A stretch of DNA of 35,102 nt from Bacteroidota bacterium (lineage in GTDB: Bacteria > Bacteroidota > Rhodothermia > Rhodothermales > JAHQVL01), in assembly GCA_039111535.1 (NCBI GenBank), contig JBCCIM010000045.1:1-35102 (forward strand). Direction: 5' to 3'. Of the stretch, positions 16,240 to 24,493 are shown piece after piece. How positions within the stretch are numbered: position 1 is the first letter of the stretch; the number at the start of each line of letters is the position of its first letter. The position numbers and the translations under genes were made by a program. A model generated the notes under the pieces. The model made no database searches and was not told the DNA's origin. It saw only the letters and a program-made list of their open reading frames with translations.

Positions 16240-17433
16240 ATGGTTTGGAGTGAAATAATCAGCCAAAATCGTGTCGTAGAAGCTTTGCGGCGAGAAATGG
16301 AGCAAGAAAGGATTGCCCATGCTTACCTGTTTCACGGTCCAGATGGTGTGGGGAAGCGGGCCGTTGCGCTTGCGCTGGGGCAGGCCTTGCAGTGCGGCAC
16401 CCTGCTTGAAGCGCGCCGGGCGGGTAATGCGAATGAGACCACACAAGAAGCCTGCGGTACGTGCGCTGCTTGTATGAAAGCCAGCCGGATGATGCACCCG
16501 GACATTCAAGTGCTCTTTCCTTATCCCTCAGACACAAAACCTGAAGACGTCGCCGAGCGCTTACGTGCATTTGCCGGCAACCCCTACGCGCCGTTCGACT
16601 ATGTGCGCCGGCCTTCGCTCAATGACCCCAAAAAAGTATCCAACAAACAGGCCATCTACACAGTGGCCCGGGTAAACCAAGAACTACGCCGATCCATGAG
16701 CTTCAAGCCGGTGGAAGGCCAGTATAAAGTTGTGCTGTTGACCGATGTGGAAGCGATGCGGCTGGAAGCAGCCAATGCTTTCTTGAAACTTCTGGAAGAA
16801 CCATCGGGCGCTACCATCTTTATCCTCATTACAACGCGGCCTGACCGTTTGCTGCCCACCATCATATCCCGCTGTCAACGGATGCGATTTGACACGTTGC
16901 ACGCAGATGATATCCAGCATGCGCTTGTTCAGCGCGCTGGCCTGGAGGCAGACCGGGCAACAATGCTTGCGCGCATGGCCAACGGCTCCTACAGCCGGGC
17001 CCTCGAACTCTCAGAAAACGAAGAGCTCCTTGGCAACAGGCAAATGGTGCTCGATTTCTTCCGACTTTCCTACACCCAGCATACCGACAAAATTGCCGAC
17101 ATCATTCAGCAAATGAATGGCCTCGGGCGCGAAAGACTAAAAGGATTGCTGACCCTGATGTTAAGCTGGGTGCGTGACCTGATGTTGTACAAAGTTACCG
17201 GGGAAGAAGCGCTCCTTGTAAATATCGATCAGTTTCAAACCATCAAGGCGTTCTGCGATAAAGTACCAAATGCGCAGATAGAAGCCATGGTGTCACTGGT
17301 TGAAGAAGCCATTGAGCTGGTAGGGCGGAATGTGCAGAACAACCTGATCCTGACCGTACTCGCAAATAACCTGTTTCTTGCCATGCACGGTGCACCGGAT
17401 GACCGGCTTTACGTTCCTTTACATGAAGCATAA
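16240..17433 (+). CDS. holB: DNA polymerase III subunit delta' (clamp loader)
   Basis: The 397-aa protein has the AAA+ clamp-loader fold. A P-loop-like G-P-D-G-V-G-K-R occupies 33-40, with Arg in place of Ser/Thr as expected for the non-ATP-binding delta' subunit. Zinc-binding cysteines are Cys52, Cys72, Cys75 and Cys78. Also present are the N-A-F-L-K-L-L-E-E-P-S motif (~178-188) and the sensor segment I-I-S-R-C-Q. The region between the zinc module and N-A-F-L-K is longer than in E. coli HolB and includes a P-S-L-N-D-P-K-K insertion. The protein is part of the replicative clamp loader. PSP1 follows 76 bp downstream, the holB-PSP1 neighbourhood known in Bacteroidota. Confidence 0.93.
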   Translation: MVWSEIISQNRVVEALRREMEQERIAHAYLFHGPDGVGKRAVALALGQALQCGTLLEARRAGNANETTQEACGTCAACMKASRMMHPDIQVLFPYPSDTKPEDVAERLRAFAGNPYAPFDYVRRPSLNDPKKVSNKQAIYTVARVNQELRRSMSFKPVEGQYKVVLLTDVEAMRLEAANAFLKLLEEPSGATIFILITTRPDRLLPTIISRCQRMRFDTLHADDIQHALVQRAGLEADRATMLARMANGSYSRALELSENEELLGNRQMVLDFFRLSYTQHTDKIADIIQQMNGLGRERLKGLLTLMLSWVRDLMLYKVTGEEALLVNIDQFQTIKAFCDKVPNAQIEAMVSLVEEAIELVGRNVQNNLILTVLANNLFLAMHGAPDDRLYVPLHEA

Positions 17434-17509
17434 CAGGCTGCAAGGTATTGCACAAATGCGGGTCTTTTTAGTATAGTTACAGGGTTCGACGATTAAATTA
17501 GGAAAGCTC

Positions 17510-18508
17510 ATGGGATGTGGATCATGTGGTACGGGAGGCGGGTGTGGTGGTGCCGGTTGTGGAGGAAATGGAGGGTGCTCGTCCAAGCGGGCTGGAACGG
17601 CAGCCTGTCCGTCTATGCATGCTTATGACTGGCTAAACGATCAGGCATTGGGCGCAGTACCTATTGTGTATGATGTCTTTGAAGTGGTTTTCAAAGGAGG
17701 ACGTAAAGGCTTCTACAGAAATGACGAGCTCGACGTACAAACCGGTGACTTCGTTATTGTTGAGGCGGATCGGGGGCAAGATTTTGGGACCATCCATATG
17801 GTTGGTGAGATGGTGCGGCTTCGTATTCGCTCCAAAGGGATCCAGGATGATTCTAGTTTCCCCAAGATATTGCGCAAAGCTACCCTGAAAGATATTGAGC
17901 GTTGGGAAGCCAACAAGGAAAAAGAGACCGAGACCTTCCTGATTGGCCGGCGCTCTATTGATCGGATGAACCTGCCCATGAAGCTTGTCGATACGGAATG
18001 GCAGTTCGACCACAAGAAAGTAACGTTCTATTTCACTGCAGACCACCGCGTGGATTTTCGTGAACTTGTGCGTGATCTTGCGCGACGCTTCAGAACCCGC
18101 GTTGAACTGCGTCAGATCGGTGCGCGCGACGAAGCAGCGCGTATTGGCGGCATTGGGTCTTGTGGCCGAGAATTGTGTTGCTCTACGTGGTTGCAAGAGT
18201 TCAAACCGGTATCTACCCAGGCTGCCAAAGCGCAGAACCTGCCATTGAATCCCGTGCGTTTGAGTGGGCAGTGTGGCCGGCTCAAATGCTGTCTGAACTA
18301 CGAGCTTGAGCAATACATGCAGGCCCTGAAGGCCTTTCCCAAGGTGGATACCCTTGTTACTTCTCAAGATGGAAAGCGTGGCACCGTCCGCAAAATCGAT
18401 ATTTTCAAGAAGCGGATATGGGTACACTACCCGGATGGCGCGTGGGAAGACCTGGACCTTGAAGCTTTCAATGCCGGGAGAGTGGGCGAAAACACAGCTG
18501 CAAGTTAA
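17510..18508 (+). CDS. PSP1 domain protein (RicT/YaaT-like) with Cys/Gly-rich N-terminus
   Basis: This 332-aa protein has a PSP1 C-terminal domain (~80-275). The conserved cysteine pairs C-G-R-E-L-C-C (218-224) and C-G-R-L-K-C-C (255-261) correspond to those that hold iron-sulfur clusters in Bacillus RicT. The first 33 residues contain six cysteines in Gly-rich sequence (C3, C6, C12, C17, C23, C33), as in Bacteroidota homologues; this tail may bind metal. In Bacillus, RicT acts with RicA and RicF on RNase Y and RNA processing; the Bacteroidota role is not established. An AGGA site lies just before the ATG. The gene ends only 6 bp from the convergent GroES-like gene, with no terminator between them. 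Confidence 0.92.
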   Translation: MGCGSCGTGGGCGGAGCGGNGGCSSKRAGTAACPSMHAYDWLNDQALGAVPIVYDVFEVVFKGGRKGFYRNDELDVQTGDFVIVEADRGQDFGTIHMVGEMVRLRIRSKGIQDDSSFPKILRKATLKDIERWEANKEKETETFLIGRRSIDRMNLPMKLVDTEWQFDHKKVTFYFTADHRVDFRELVRDLARRFRTRVELRQIGARDEAARIGGIGSCGRELCCSTWLQEFKPVSTQAAKAQNLPLNPVRLSGQCGRLKCCLNYELEQYMQALKAFPKVDTLVTSQDGKRGTVRKIDIFKKRIWVHYPDGAWEDLDLEAFNAGRVGENTAAS

Positions 18509-18514
18509 AACTAT

Positions 18515-18919
18515 CTAGCCCAGTAGATCGTCCAGGTTGTCGATGCCCTCAATGTCATCCAGAATGTCGTCGGCTGAGGGACGAACCAGCGCGAGAATGG
18601 CGCTATGCGGGACAATCACGTATTCCTTTTCCCGGAATGTTACCTCAATCATTTCTTTGCGCAGGAAGAACGCAAGATCCCCAGGTTGTGCCTGTAGCGG
18701 CAGATAACGCGCTGCACTGCGCGACGTAGCCCATGGCTCTCCATCCGAATATTCGGGATTGGGCATAACATAACCAGGTCCTACCCGCACAATTCTGCCG
18801 ATACTGACTCGCTCGCGGTCAACAACTGTAGCCGGCAGGTAAAGTCCGGACTTGGTTTGTTTTTCTCCCCCTTCCTGTTCGATCAGTACACGATCACCAA
18901 TGATGATGATTTCTTCCAT
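18515..18919 (-). CDS. GroES-like co-chaperonin family protein, orphan and enlarged
   Basis: I choose ATG 18919 (134 aa); a TTG at 18949 would add ten residues without similarity to the family. The start I-I-I-I-G-D-R-V-L-I matches the Cpn10 first strand, and T-K-S-G-L-Y-L-P (around 23-30) matches the mobile loop that binds GroEL. The next strands (I-G-R-I-V-R-V-G-P-G) and the end (V-P-H-S-A-I-L-A-L-V) also fit. Between them is a ~30-residue insertion (N-P-E-Y-S-D-G-E-P-W...), and the C-terminus is an acidic tail (D-D-I-L-D-D-I-E-G-I-D-N-L-D-D). It is not next to a groEL gene, so it is a paralogue rather than the main GroES. Confidence 0.85.
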   Translation of the reverse strand: MEEIIIIGDRVLIEQEGGEKQTKSGLYLPATVVDRERVSIGRIVRVGPGYVMPNPEYSDGEPWATSRSAARYLPLQAQPGDLAFFLRKEMIEVTFREKEYVIVPHSAILALVRPSADDILDDIEGIDNLDDLLG

Positions 18920-18963
18920 GATGCAGCGGTCAAATTTGCTAGACGACAATACTTTAAAATAAC

Positions 18964-18996
18964 AAAAAACGCACTGCCAGGTTCGCAGTGCGTTTT
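18964..18996 (-). terminator. Rho-independent terminator for the 29-aa gene
   Basis: A 12-bp perfect stem (18966-18977 with 18985-18996) with a CAGGTTC loop is followed on the minus strand by a T-run. It lies ~75 bp downstream of the tiny membrane protein gene and upstream of the GroES-like gene. Confidence 0.88.
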
Positions 18997-19071
18997 GAAA
19001 AAGATGTGGCGCGTAAAGCGGTGGTAGTTACATACGGCTTTACGGTGCAAGTGTAATGATATGGACTCCAG

Positions 19072-19161
19072 TTATAGCTGGAATACTGCGAAGAGCAGCA
19101 AACCTACTACACCGACTCCAACTACCATGACACGGATCAATCGATCAACAGGGTTTCTCAT
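19072..19161 (-). CDS. Tiny single-helix membrane protein, 29 aa
   Basis: The minus-strand ATG (19161-19159) to TAA (19074-19072) encodes 29 residues starting M-R-N-P-V-D-R-L-I-R, followed by one hydrophobic helix (V-M-V-V-G-V-G-V-V-G-L-L-L-F). A GGAG Shine-Dalgarno sequence lies ~8 nt before the ATG, and a dedicated intrinsic terminator follows. This makes a small monocistronic gene very likely. The N-P-x-D-x3-R plus single-helix layout is shared with the 32-aa ORF at 10256-10354. No function is known to me; membrane complex regulation is a guess. Confidence 0.65.
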   Translation of the reverse strand: MRNPVDRLIRVMVVGVGVVGLLLFAVFQL

Positions 19162-19746
19162 GTTTGTCTCCGTTTGTGGTGGGTAGTAAATATGGCTGGA
19201 TCGTAGTGAGGTAATACTTCAATAAATAAAGAGTCAAAGCATATAGTCAACAATATACCCAATAAAAATAAGGACAAAGGCCCTTTTTAACCTTTTCTTA
19301 GTCAAACTAAACTTGTAAGACGCGTGCGCCAACGGCATTTTGACTGTGCGTTTTTGGCGCATAAGGCTGTGCTGAAAGTCACCTCTACAAAAGTCGTTAG
19401 ATTGGGTAATGATTACCGGGGGAAATATCCCAACTTCCACTCATTTATCTATTTCAAAAAACAACGCACGCGTTGCTTCACGATAACCCCTCGTGATCCA
19501 AGTGTTTGTACGTTTATTAGATATTCTTCAGCGGCACACTTTTTTGCCGGCTACTTAAAAAATTATGCTGGATTTGGGGGAGTAGAGGGCGAAAGAGTAG
19601 CATATGGAAATGTTGCTCAGCGGGTTTATCGCAGGGTATATTGATCCCATGCCGAGTGTGAGGTTGCTGCAATTCGGATGGATACCCAATCTAGTTGGGC
19701 ATGACGATCAGGTAGAACAGCTTGCGTGATAGATTGGCATTGTAAC
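19162..19746. other. Gene-poor AT-rich region
   Basis: No convincing gene is visible. A weak minus-strand promoter for the 29-aa gene may be TTGACT (19237-19232) with TATTAC (19216-19211), at a short 15-bp spacing. A 106-codon plus ORF (19324-19644) and a 41-codon ORF (19604-19729) have no ribosome binding site and no family resemblance. Confidence 0.55.
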
Positions 19747-19883
19747 TAAGTGCAAACAAATAAATATTGAGGGTTTTCGTAAATCCTATTCCGTATAACA
19801 GAACGGTAAAGGCCAAAAACCTTCAACCTGTAACCTTTAACAGCAAACAGATCAATCCTTCAGGATTTATTTGTTTGCACTTA
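19747..19883. repeat. MITE-like element with 19-bp terminal inverted repeats, overlapping the purF stop codon
   Basis: TAAGTGCAAACAAATAAAT at 19747-19765 recurs as its exact reverse complement at 19865-19883. The 137-bp interval contains three heptamers AACCTTC-AACCTGT-AACCTTT (19818-19838) and a near-perfect palindrome at 19844-19877. The right terminus includes the TAA stop of purF. A diverged half-copy lies at 27624-27690. There is no coding capacity, so it would need a transposase in trans. Confidence 0.6.
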
Positions 19884-21377
19884 CCACTCGTTTTCTTCTT
19901 TGGTCACGCCCATCTCTACTGGCGTTGGATAGTCCTTGGTAAAGCAGGCATTGCAGTAGCCGTGTTTGGACTCATTGGCGGCTTTCACAGCTTTCATCAT
20001 ACCATCTGCTGTGATGTAAGCAACGGAATCTACACCCAGCCATTTCGCCATTTCGTCAATACTGCCAAACTGGTTGGCAAAGAGCTCTTCTTTGCTGGGG
20101 AAGTCCATGCCATAGAAGCAGGGGCTGATAACAGGGGGGGAAGAGACGCGGAAATGCACCGCTTTTGCGCCGGCTTCCCTGATCATGTTAACCAGGAAGC
20201 GGGCTGTGGTGCCGCGTACAATGGAGTCGTCGACTATAACCACTACGCGGTCTTTGAGCACGCCATCTACGGTATTGAATTTTAAGCGGACACGCGTTTC
20301 CCGCGTATCCTGACCGGGGGCGATGAATGTCCTGCCGATGTAGTGGTTGCGGATGAGACCAATTTCGTATTTACAGTCGAAGCCAAGCTTTTGGCACTCG
20401 GATACATAGCCCAGGGTAGCTGTATTGGATGAATCAGGCACTGAAATCACAATAGGCGGTTTTTCGCCTTCTTTGATTTTCGGGACCGGCGCATCGTGTG
20501 CCAGTTCTTTGCCAATTTTACGGCGGACCTTGTCTACCATTTCGCCAAACACCATTGAGTCAGGGCGGGCGAAATAGATGTATTCAAAAATACACTGACT
20601 GACCCGGTACTTCGAGGGCAAATTGTAGCTTGTAAATGTGGTTTCGCCCCGCTCATCACGCGAGATAACCAGAATTTCGCCGGGTTCAATATCGCGTACA
20701 TACTCTGCGCCAATCAGGTCGAACGTGCACGTCTCGCTGGAAACGAGGTATGTTGGGCCTTCCGTGTTTGGCGTTTGCAATTTGCCCAAAGCCAGGGGCC
20801 TGAAACCGTTCGGGTCGCGGACGGCAATCATGCTGGTGTCCGTCAACATCAGCAAAGAGAACGCGCCTTCCAGTTGGGAGAGCGCGTCGAGAATCTGGTC
20901 AGTTTGTTTGCGCCGGCGGCTCTGGGCGATCAGGTGGAGGATGATCTCGCTGTCGCTGGACGTTTGGAAGATGGTACCACGCTCGCTAAAAGAGCGCCAT
21001 AATTCGCGCGCATTCGAGATGTTGCCATTGTGCGCCAATGCGAGGTTGCCGTCGCGGTAGTGCACTTTGAAGGGCTGAATGTTGGCCCGGTTGTCAGAGG
21101 CACCGCTGGTGGAATATCTGTTGTGCCCAATCGCGGAGAGGCCAAGCAGATGGGTGTCAAAGATGGTGGGGTCGTTAAATACGTCAAGGACCAGGCCGTG
21201 GTCCTTGTGTACGGGCATAACCCATTTCTTTTTGTGCTCGTCGAAGGTGGACGTAACGATACCGGATCCTTCCTGGCCCCGGTGCTGCAAACCATGGAGA
21301 CCCAGGTACGTGAGCTTGGCTGCGTTCGACGCGTTAAAAACGCCAAAAATACCGCAATGCTCTTTAATCTGTTTCAT
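19881..21377 (-). CDS. purF: Amidophosphoribosyltransferase
   Basis: The 498-aa enzyme makes 5-phosphoribosylamine from PRPP and glutamine, the first step of purine synthesis. The N-terminal glutaminase nucleophile is Cys8 after a seven-residue propeptide (M-K-Q-I-K-E-H), followed by G-I-F-G-V and H-G-L-Q-H-R-G-Q-E-G. The PRPP loop V-V-V-I-V-D-D-S-I-V-R-G-T-T lies at ~378-391. Cys262, Cys420, Cys475 and Cys478 (Y-C-N-A-C-F) fit the Bacillus-type PurF with a [4Fe-4S] cluster. The start ATG overlaps the stop of the upstream gldE-like gene by 4 bp (ATGA), so translation is probably coupled. The stop codon lies in a repeat element. Confidence 0.97.
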   Translation of the reverse strand: MKQIKEHCGIFGVFNASNAAKLTYLGLHGLQHRGQEGSGIVTSTFDEHKKKWVMPVHKDHGLVLDVFNDPTIFDTHLLGLSAIGHNRYSTSGASDNRANIQPFKVHYRDGNLALAHNGNISNARELWRSFSERGTIFQTSSDSEIILHLIAQSRRRKQTDQILDALSQLEGAFSLLMLTDTSMIAVRDPNGFRPLALGKLQTPNTEGPTYLVSSETCTFDLIGAEYVRDIEPGEILVISRDERGETTFTSYNLPSKYRVSQCIFEYIYFARPDSMVFGEMVDKVRRKIGKELAHDAPVPKIKEGEKPPIVISVPDSSNTATLGYVSECQKLGFDCKYEIGLIRNHYIGRTFIAPGQDTRETRVRLKFNTVDGVLKDRVVVIVDDSIVRGTTARFLVNMIREAGAKAVHFRVSSPPVISPCFYGMDFPSKEELFANQFGSIDEMAKWLGVDSVAYITADGMMKAVKAANESKHGYCNACFTKDYPTPVEMGVTKEENEW

Positions 21378-22750
21378 GCGACCAGCGATTTGTCGGCTGT
21401 AGGTGGATGTATTTGGATAAACACACGACCAATGCGATGGTTTTCGACAGACTCGATCCGCATGGTCATGGCTTCATATTCCACGAGATCCCCTTCCCCT
21501 GGAATTTCCCCTTTCAGATGAAATATAAGGCCTCCAAGTGTTTCAAAGTCGTAACTTTCGAAATCCAACTCAATCTTCAAAAGATCGCGGAGGTCATCCA
21601 GATTGATTCGGGCATCGAAGCGATGGGAAAACTCATCGATTTGCTCATGCATTTCTGCTTCTGCCTGATCGTATTCGTCGCGGATATCACCGACAATTTC
21701 TTCGAGCACATCTTCCATTGTGACGAGGCCGGCAGTGCCACCGTACTCATCGAGCACAATCGCAATGTGCATTTTCATTGCCTGAAACTCTCGCAGGAGA
21801 TCGTCGAGTGGTTTACTGGCCGGCACAAAAAATGGTTTTCGGACCGTTTCGCGCCAGTTCGGCTCATGCGGGCCACTCGATGACGAAATGTACGGAAGCA
21901 GGTCTTTTACATAGACAAAACCCACAATATTGTCGATGTGGTTCTCGTACAGCGGCACGCGCGAATGACCGCTGCTCCGAATCATATAAAGCACGTCATC
22001 GAGGCTGGCTGTAATGGGCAATGCGTCCATGTCGAGCCGGCTAATCATGATTTCGCGTACGGTGGTGTCGCCAAAATCCATTATCGAGTGGATAAACTCG
22101 CGCTCATCTTCTTCAATTGTGCCCTGGGCTTCGCCAATATCAGCCATGGCTTTGAGGTCATCGCCCGATAAATACTGGATCCTTGGCGAGCCATATCCCA
22201 TAGCCGCTGCAAACCAGCGGGTAATTGGGCGCGATATCGGGTAGGCAATTCGATGAATGATCATTACCGGCATCGAGACGCGCCGGCCAAACGTCAGAAA
22301 ACTCCAGGTTGCGATTATACGCGGGATAACTTTGTTGGCAAGCAGTAATACAAGCGTGCAAGCCACAATACATAGCAACAGGCGCCGATTAAGCGAGAGC
22401 GCCGTATTGGCTTCGAGGTAGTTGTTGGTGACCAGGTAGAAGAAGAGGGTAAAGGAGACCGTTGCCACTACCAGTAATGCGTTGAGTGTAAGCAAAACCT
22501 GGTTTTTTTGGGCAATCAGCTTGCGCAACCGCTTGCTTGCTGTATCTCCTTTTTCTCTCAGTAGATCGCTTGATGAGCTATTGAGAAAAGAGAAGGAGCG
22601 TACGCAACTGGCAAGAAACGCCACAAGCAGCCACAGCACAATCGTTGTGCCTATAAATGCTGCCATTGCATCGGTAACTACAAGTGCAACAGATTCAACG
22701 TCTAGAAAAGCTACGTTGGGGTATAAAGAAGGATCAGGGTCAGCTTCCAC
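21374..22750 (-). CDS. GldE-like / HlyC-CorC family CBS-domain membrane protein
   Basis: The 458-aa protein has N-terminal hydrophobic segments (~24-48, 85-107 and 122-145, the DUF21/CNNM-like domain), two CBS domains (~233-287 and ~303-356, with D-E-Y-G-G-T-A-G-L-V-T-M-E-D at 334-347), and a CorC/HlyC C-terminal domain (~373-449). The N-terminal D-P-D-P and overall layout match GldE, a gliding-motility-associated paralogue in Bacteroidota, but the family also includes Mg/Co efflux proteins. The start is a GTG without a well-placed ribosome binding site, so the N-terminus is not certain. It overlaps purF by 4 bp. Confidence 0.9.
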   Translation of the reverse strand: MEADPDPSLYPNVAFLDVESVALVVTDAMAAFIGTTIVLWLLVAFLASCVRSFSFLNSSSSDLLREKGDTASKRLRKLIAQKNQVLLTLNALLVVATVSFTLFFYLVTNNYLEANTALSLNRRLLLCIVACTLVLLLANKVIPRIIATWSFLTFGRRVSMPVMIIHRIAYPISRPITRWFAAAMGYGSPRIQYLSGDDLKAMADIGEAQGTIEEDEREFIHSIMDFGDTTVREIMISRLDMDALPITASLDDVLYMIRSSGHSRVPLYENHIDNIVGFVYVKDLLPYISSSSGPHEPNWRETVRKPFFVPASKPLDDLLREFQAMKMHIAIVLDEYGGTAGLVTMEDVLEEIVGDIRDEYDQAEAEMHEQIDEFSHRFDARINLDDLRDLLKIELDFESYDFETLGGLIFHLKGEIPGEGDLVEYEAMTMRIESVENHRIGRVFIQIHPPTADKSLVA

Positions 22751-22845
22751 TGCTGGGAGGATGCAACTCCTGGTTAGTTAAGGATAGCTAGAAGTACAGT
22801 ACTTAAAGTGTGTATATCGACAAGGATGTCGCAGTTGATAAAAAC

Positions 22846-22880
22846 GAAGCCCCGGGGTTAGGGTTTCCCCGGGGCCTTGC
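22846..22880 (-). terminator. GC-rich terminator after the sodium symporter gene
   Basis: GCCCCGGGG (22849-22857) pairs with CCCCGGGGC (22867-22875) across a 9-nt loop. On the minus strand it is followed by a run of five T. It lies just downstream of the symporter stop codon. Confidence 0.88.
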
Positions 22881-22896
22881 TTCTCAATTGCTGTAA

Positions 22897-24258
22897 TTAC
22901 CCAATGATATTCAGGAGGGTAACAACAAAGACGACCAAAATCAGCAATGGGCAAATATAGCGGACAAAGAACGGCCATACTTTGCTAAACCAGTGGTCAT
23001 TGATGCCTGGGAATCCACTGCTAATTTCATCAAGGGCGTTGTGTGTTTTCCATACATAACCCAGGAAAATACAGATCATAAATCCGCCGAGGGGCAGGCC
23101 AATGTCATTAAAGAGGGTAGCCAGGACACCAATCAGGTTCAGGTTGAACGAGATGATCACAGAGAAAAATGCGATCGCTGAACCAATAATGAGGGCTGAT
23201 TTCTTTCTGGACCAGTTCAATTCGTCAATCGCGTATGACGTTGGTACTTCAAGGAGTGAAATGGTAGACGTCAGGGCTGCCATTGAAAGGAGGACGAAAA
23301 ACGTGATGCCAAAGATGGCGCCGACGCTTGAGGCCATCTGATGAAACATGGCTGGTAATACGTTGAATACCAACGTGTCACTGGAAATAAGCGCGCCGGC
23401 TTCATTTAAGATTTCAATACCGTTTGCCTGGGCAACATACATTGACGGAATGATGAGCAAGCCTGCGATAAACGCGATGCCCACATCTGCCAGGGTTACA
23501 TAAGCTGCAACTTCAGGGATATTCTGTTTTTTGCTCAGGTAAGAACCGTAGGTAATCAAAGCCCCCATCCCAAGGGAGAGGGAGAAGAAGGCTTGTCCCA
23601 TGGCCTGGAAAATGAGTCCGACACTGAGCTTGCTGAAGTCTGGCTGCAGGTATGCTGCAAAACCTGCACCGCTGCCTTCCTGGGTTTCAACGTAAACGAT
23701 CATCAAGATCAGAATACCAATCAGCAAAGGCATCATGGTTTTTGTGGCGCGCTCAATACCGCCGCTGATGCCGCCGGTTACCACCGAAATGGTAAGCCCC
23801 ATAAAGAGGACACAGAATAAGGCGGACACCGCACCCCCGCCGAGGCTCCCGCTAAACCAGGCGGACAACTCGGCATTTCCGGTGAAATGGAAGATCTCGG
23901 CAAATACAAAACTGAATGCCCAGCCGGCAATCACATTGTAGAATGCCAGAATCATGATGCCGCAAATGAGGCCCCAGAATCCAATAAGGGGGGCAAAACT
24001 GCCGCTGCTCAGGGCGCGAAAGGCCCCTACCGGGTTTTTGCTGGTTTTTCGCCCAATAACAAGTTCTGCCGTCATGACGGGGAAGCCGACGAGGAAACAG
24101 CAAAGCAGGTAAATAATCAGAAATGCCGCGCCGCCATTTTCAGCAACTTCGCTTGGGAATTTCCAGATGTTGCCCAGTCCGACAGCTGAGCCGGCTGCTG
24201 CCAGTACAAATCCTAGTTTAGAGCTCCACTGCCCTCTTTCTTGCGATGTAGGCGCCAT
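22897..24258 (-). CDS. Sodium-dependent symporter, neurotransmitter:sodium symporter (SNF) family
   Basis: ATG 24258 is chosen (453 aa, M-A-P-T-S-Q-E-R-G-Q-W). The frame is open 28 codons further upstream, but that part is not family-like. The LeuT-fold signature V-G-L-G-N-I-W-K-F-P in the first helix, with the unwound Na-binding segment, the following E-N-G-G-A-A-F, and about eleven or twelve membrane helices are evident. Bacterial members import amino acids with Na+. The substrate is not deducible. It is a single gene with its own terminator, which suits a marine or salt-adapted cell. Confidence 0.93.
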   Translation of the reverse strand: MAPTSQERGQWSSKLGFVLAAAGSAVGLGNIWKFPSEVAENGGAAFLIIYLLCCFLVGFPVMTAELVIGRKTSKNPVGAFRALSSGSFAPLIGFWGLICGIMILAFYNVIAGWAFSFVFAEIFHFTGNAELSAWFSGSLGGGAVSALFCVLFMGLTISVVTGGISGGIERATKTMMPLLIGILILMIVYVETQEGSGAGFAAYLQPDFSKLSVGLIFQAMGQAFFSLSLGMGALITYGSYLSKKQNIPEVAAYVTLADVGIAFIAGLLIIPSMYVAQANGIEILNEAGALISSDTLVFNVLPAMFHQMASSVGAIFGITFFVLLSMAALTSTISLLEVPTSYAIDELNWSRKKSALIIGSAIAFFSVIISFNLNLIGVLATLFNDIGLPLGGFMICIFLGYVWKTHNALDEISSGFPGINDHWFSKVWPFFVRYICPLLILVVFVVTLLNIIG

Positions 24259-24381
24259 GAACGCTACCTGTATGTTGGTGGGTTGAATACGTAAGGGTAA
24301 TTCTTCGGCACATCCCATCCCTATGCCCCATATTACCAGCACGTTACGGTAAAATCAAGAGACGAAGGAGGAGGAATATTG

Positions 24382-24451
24382 AATAACGAAGAAGGAATGC
24401 TGAATATCGAAGCACCATCACTTCGTCATTCAGCATTCCTTCTTCGTTATT
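24382..24451. repeat. Long perfect hairpin (24-bp stem)
   Basis: 24382-24405 is the exact reverse complement of 24428-24451. Within the 22-nt loop CGAAG (24408-24412) pairs with CTTCG (24421-24425), which extends the stem after two mismatches. It lies in the 235-bp gap between the symporter start and the dehydratase end. It is not followed by a T-run, so it is not a clear terminator. The flanks carry further GAA/GAAT-rich related sequence. Confidence 0.8.
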
Positions 24452-24493
24452 CTGCGGTTCAATTGCCGCGGTAGAAAGGGCCGTACGCTTTTA

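Noticed and set aside
19324-19644. 106-codon plus-strand ORF in the gene-poor region before purF
   Set aside because: It has no ribosome binding site, a basic/aromatic composition unlike the other proteins, and no recognisable motif. It is probably chance.
19604-19729. 41-codon ORF starting at the ATG near 19604
   Set aside because: It has no Shine-Dalgarno sequence, promoter or family resemblance, so the evidence is weaker than for the two mini membrane proteins.
19747-19883. CRISPR array because of repeated AACCTTN and palindromes
   Set aside because: The units are 7 bp and contiguous without spacers, and there are no cas genes. No CRISPR array is visible in the window.
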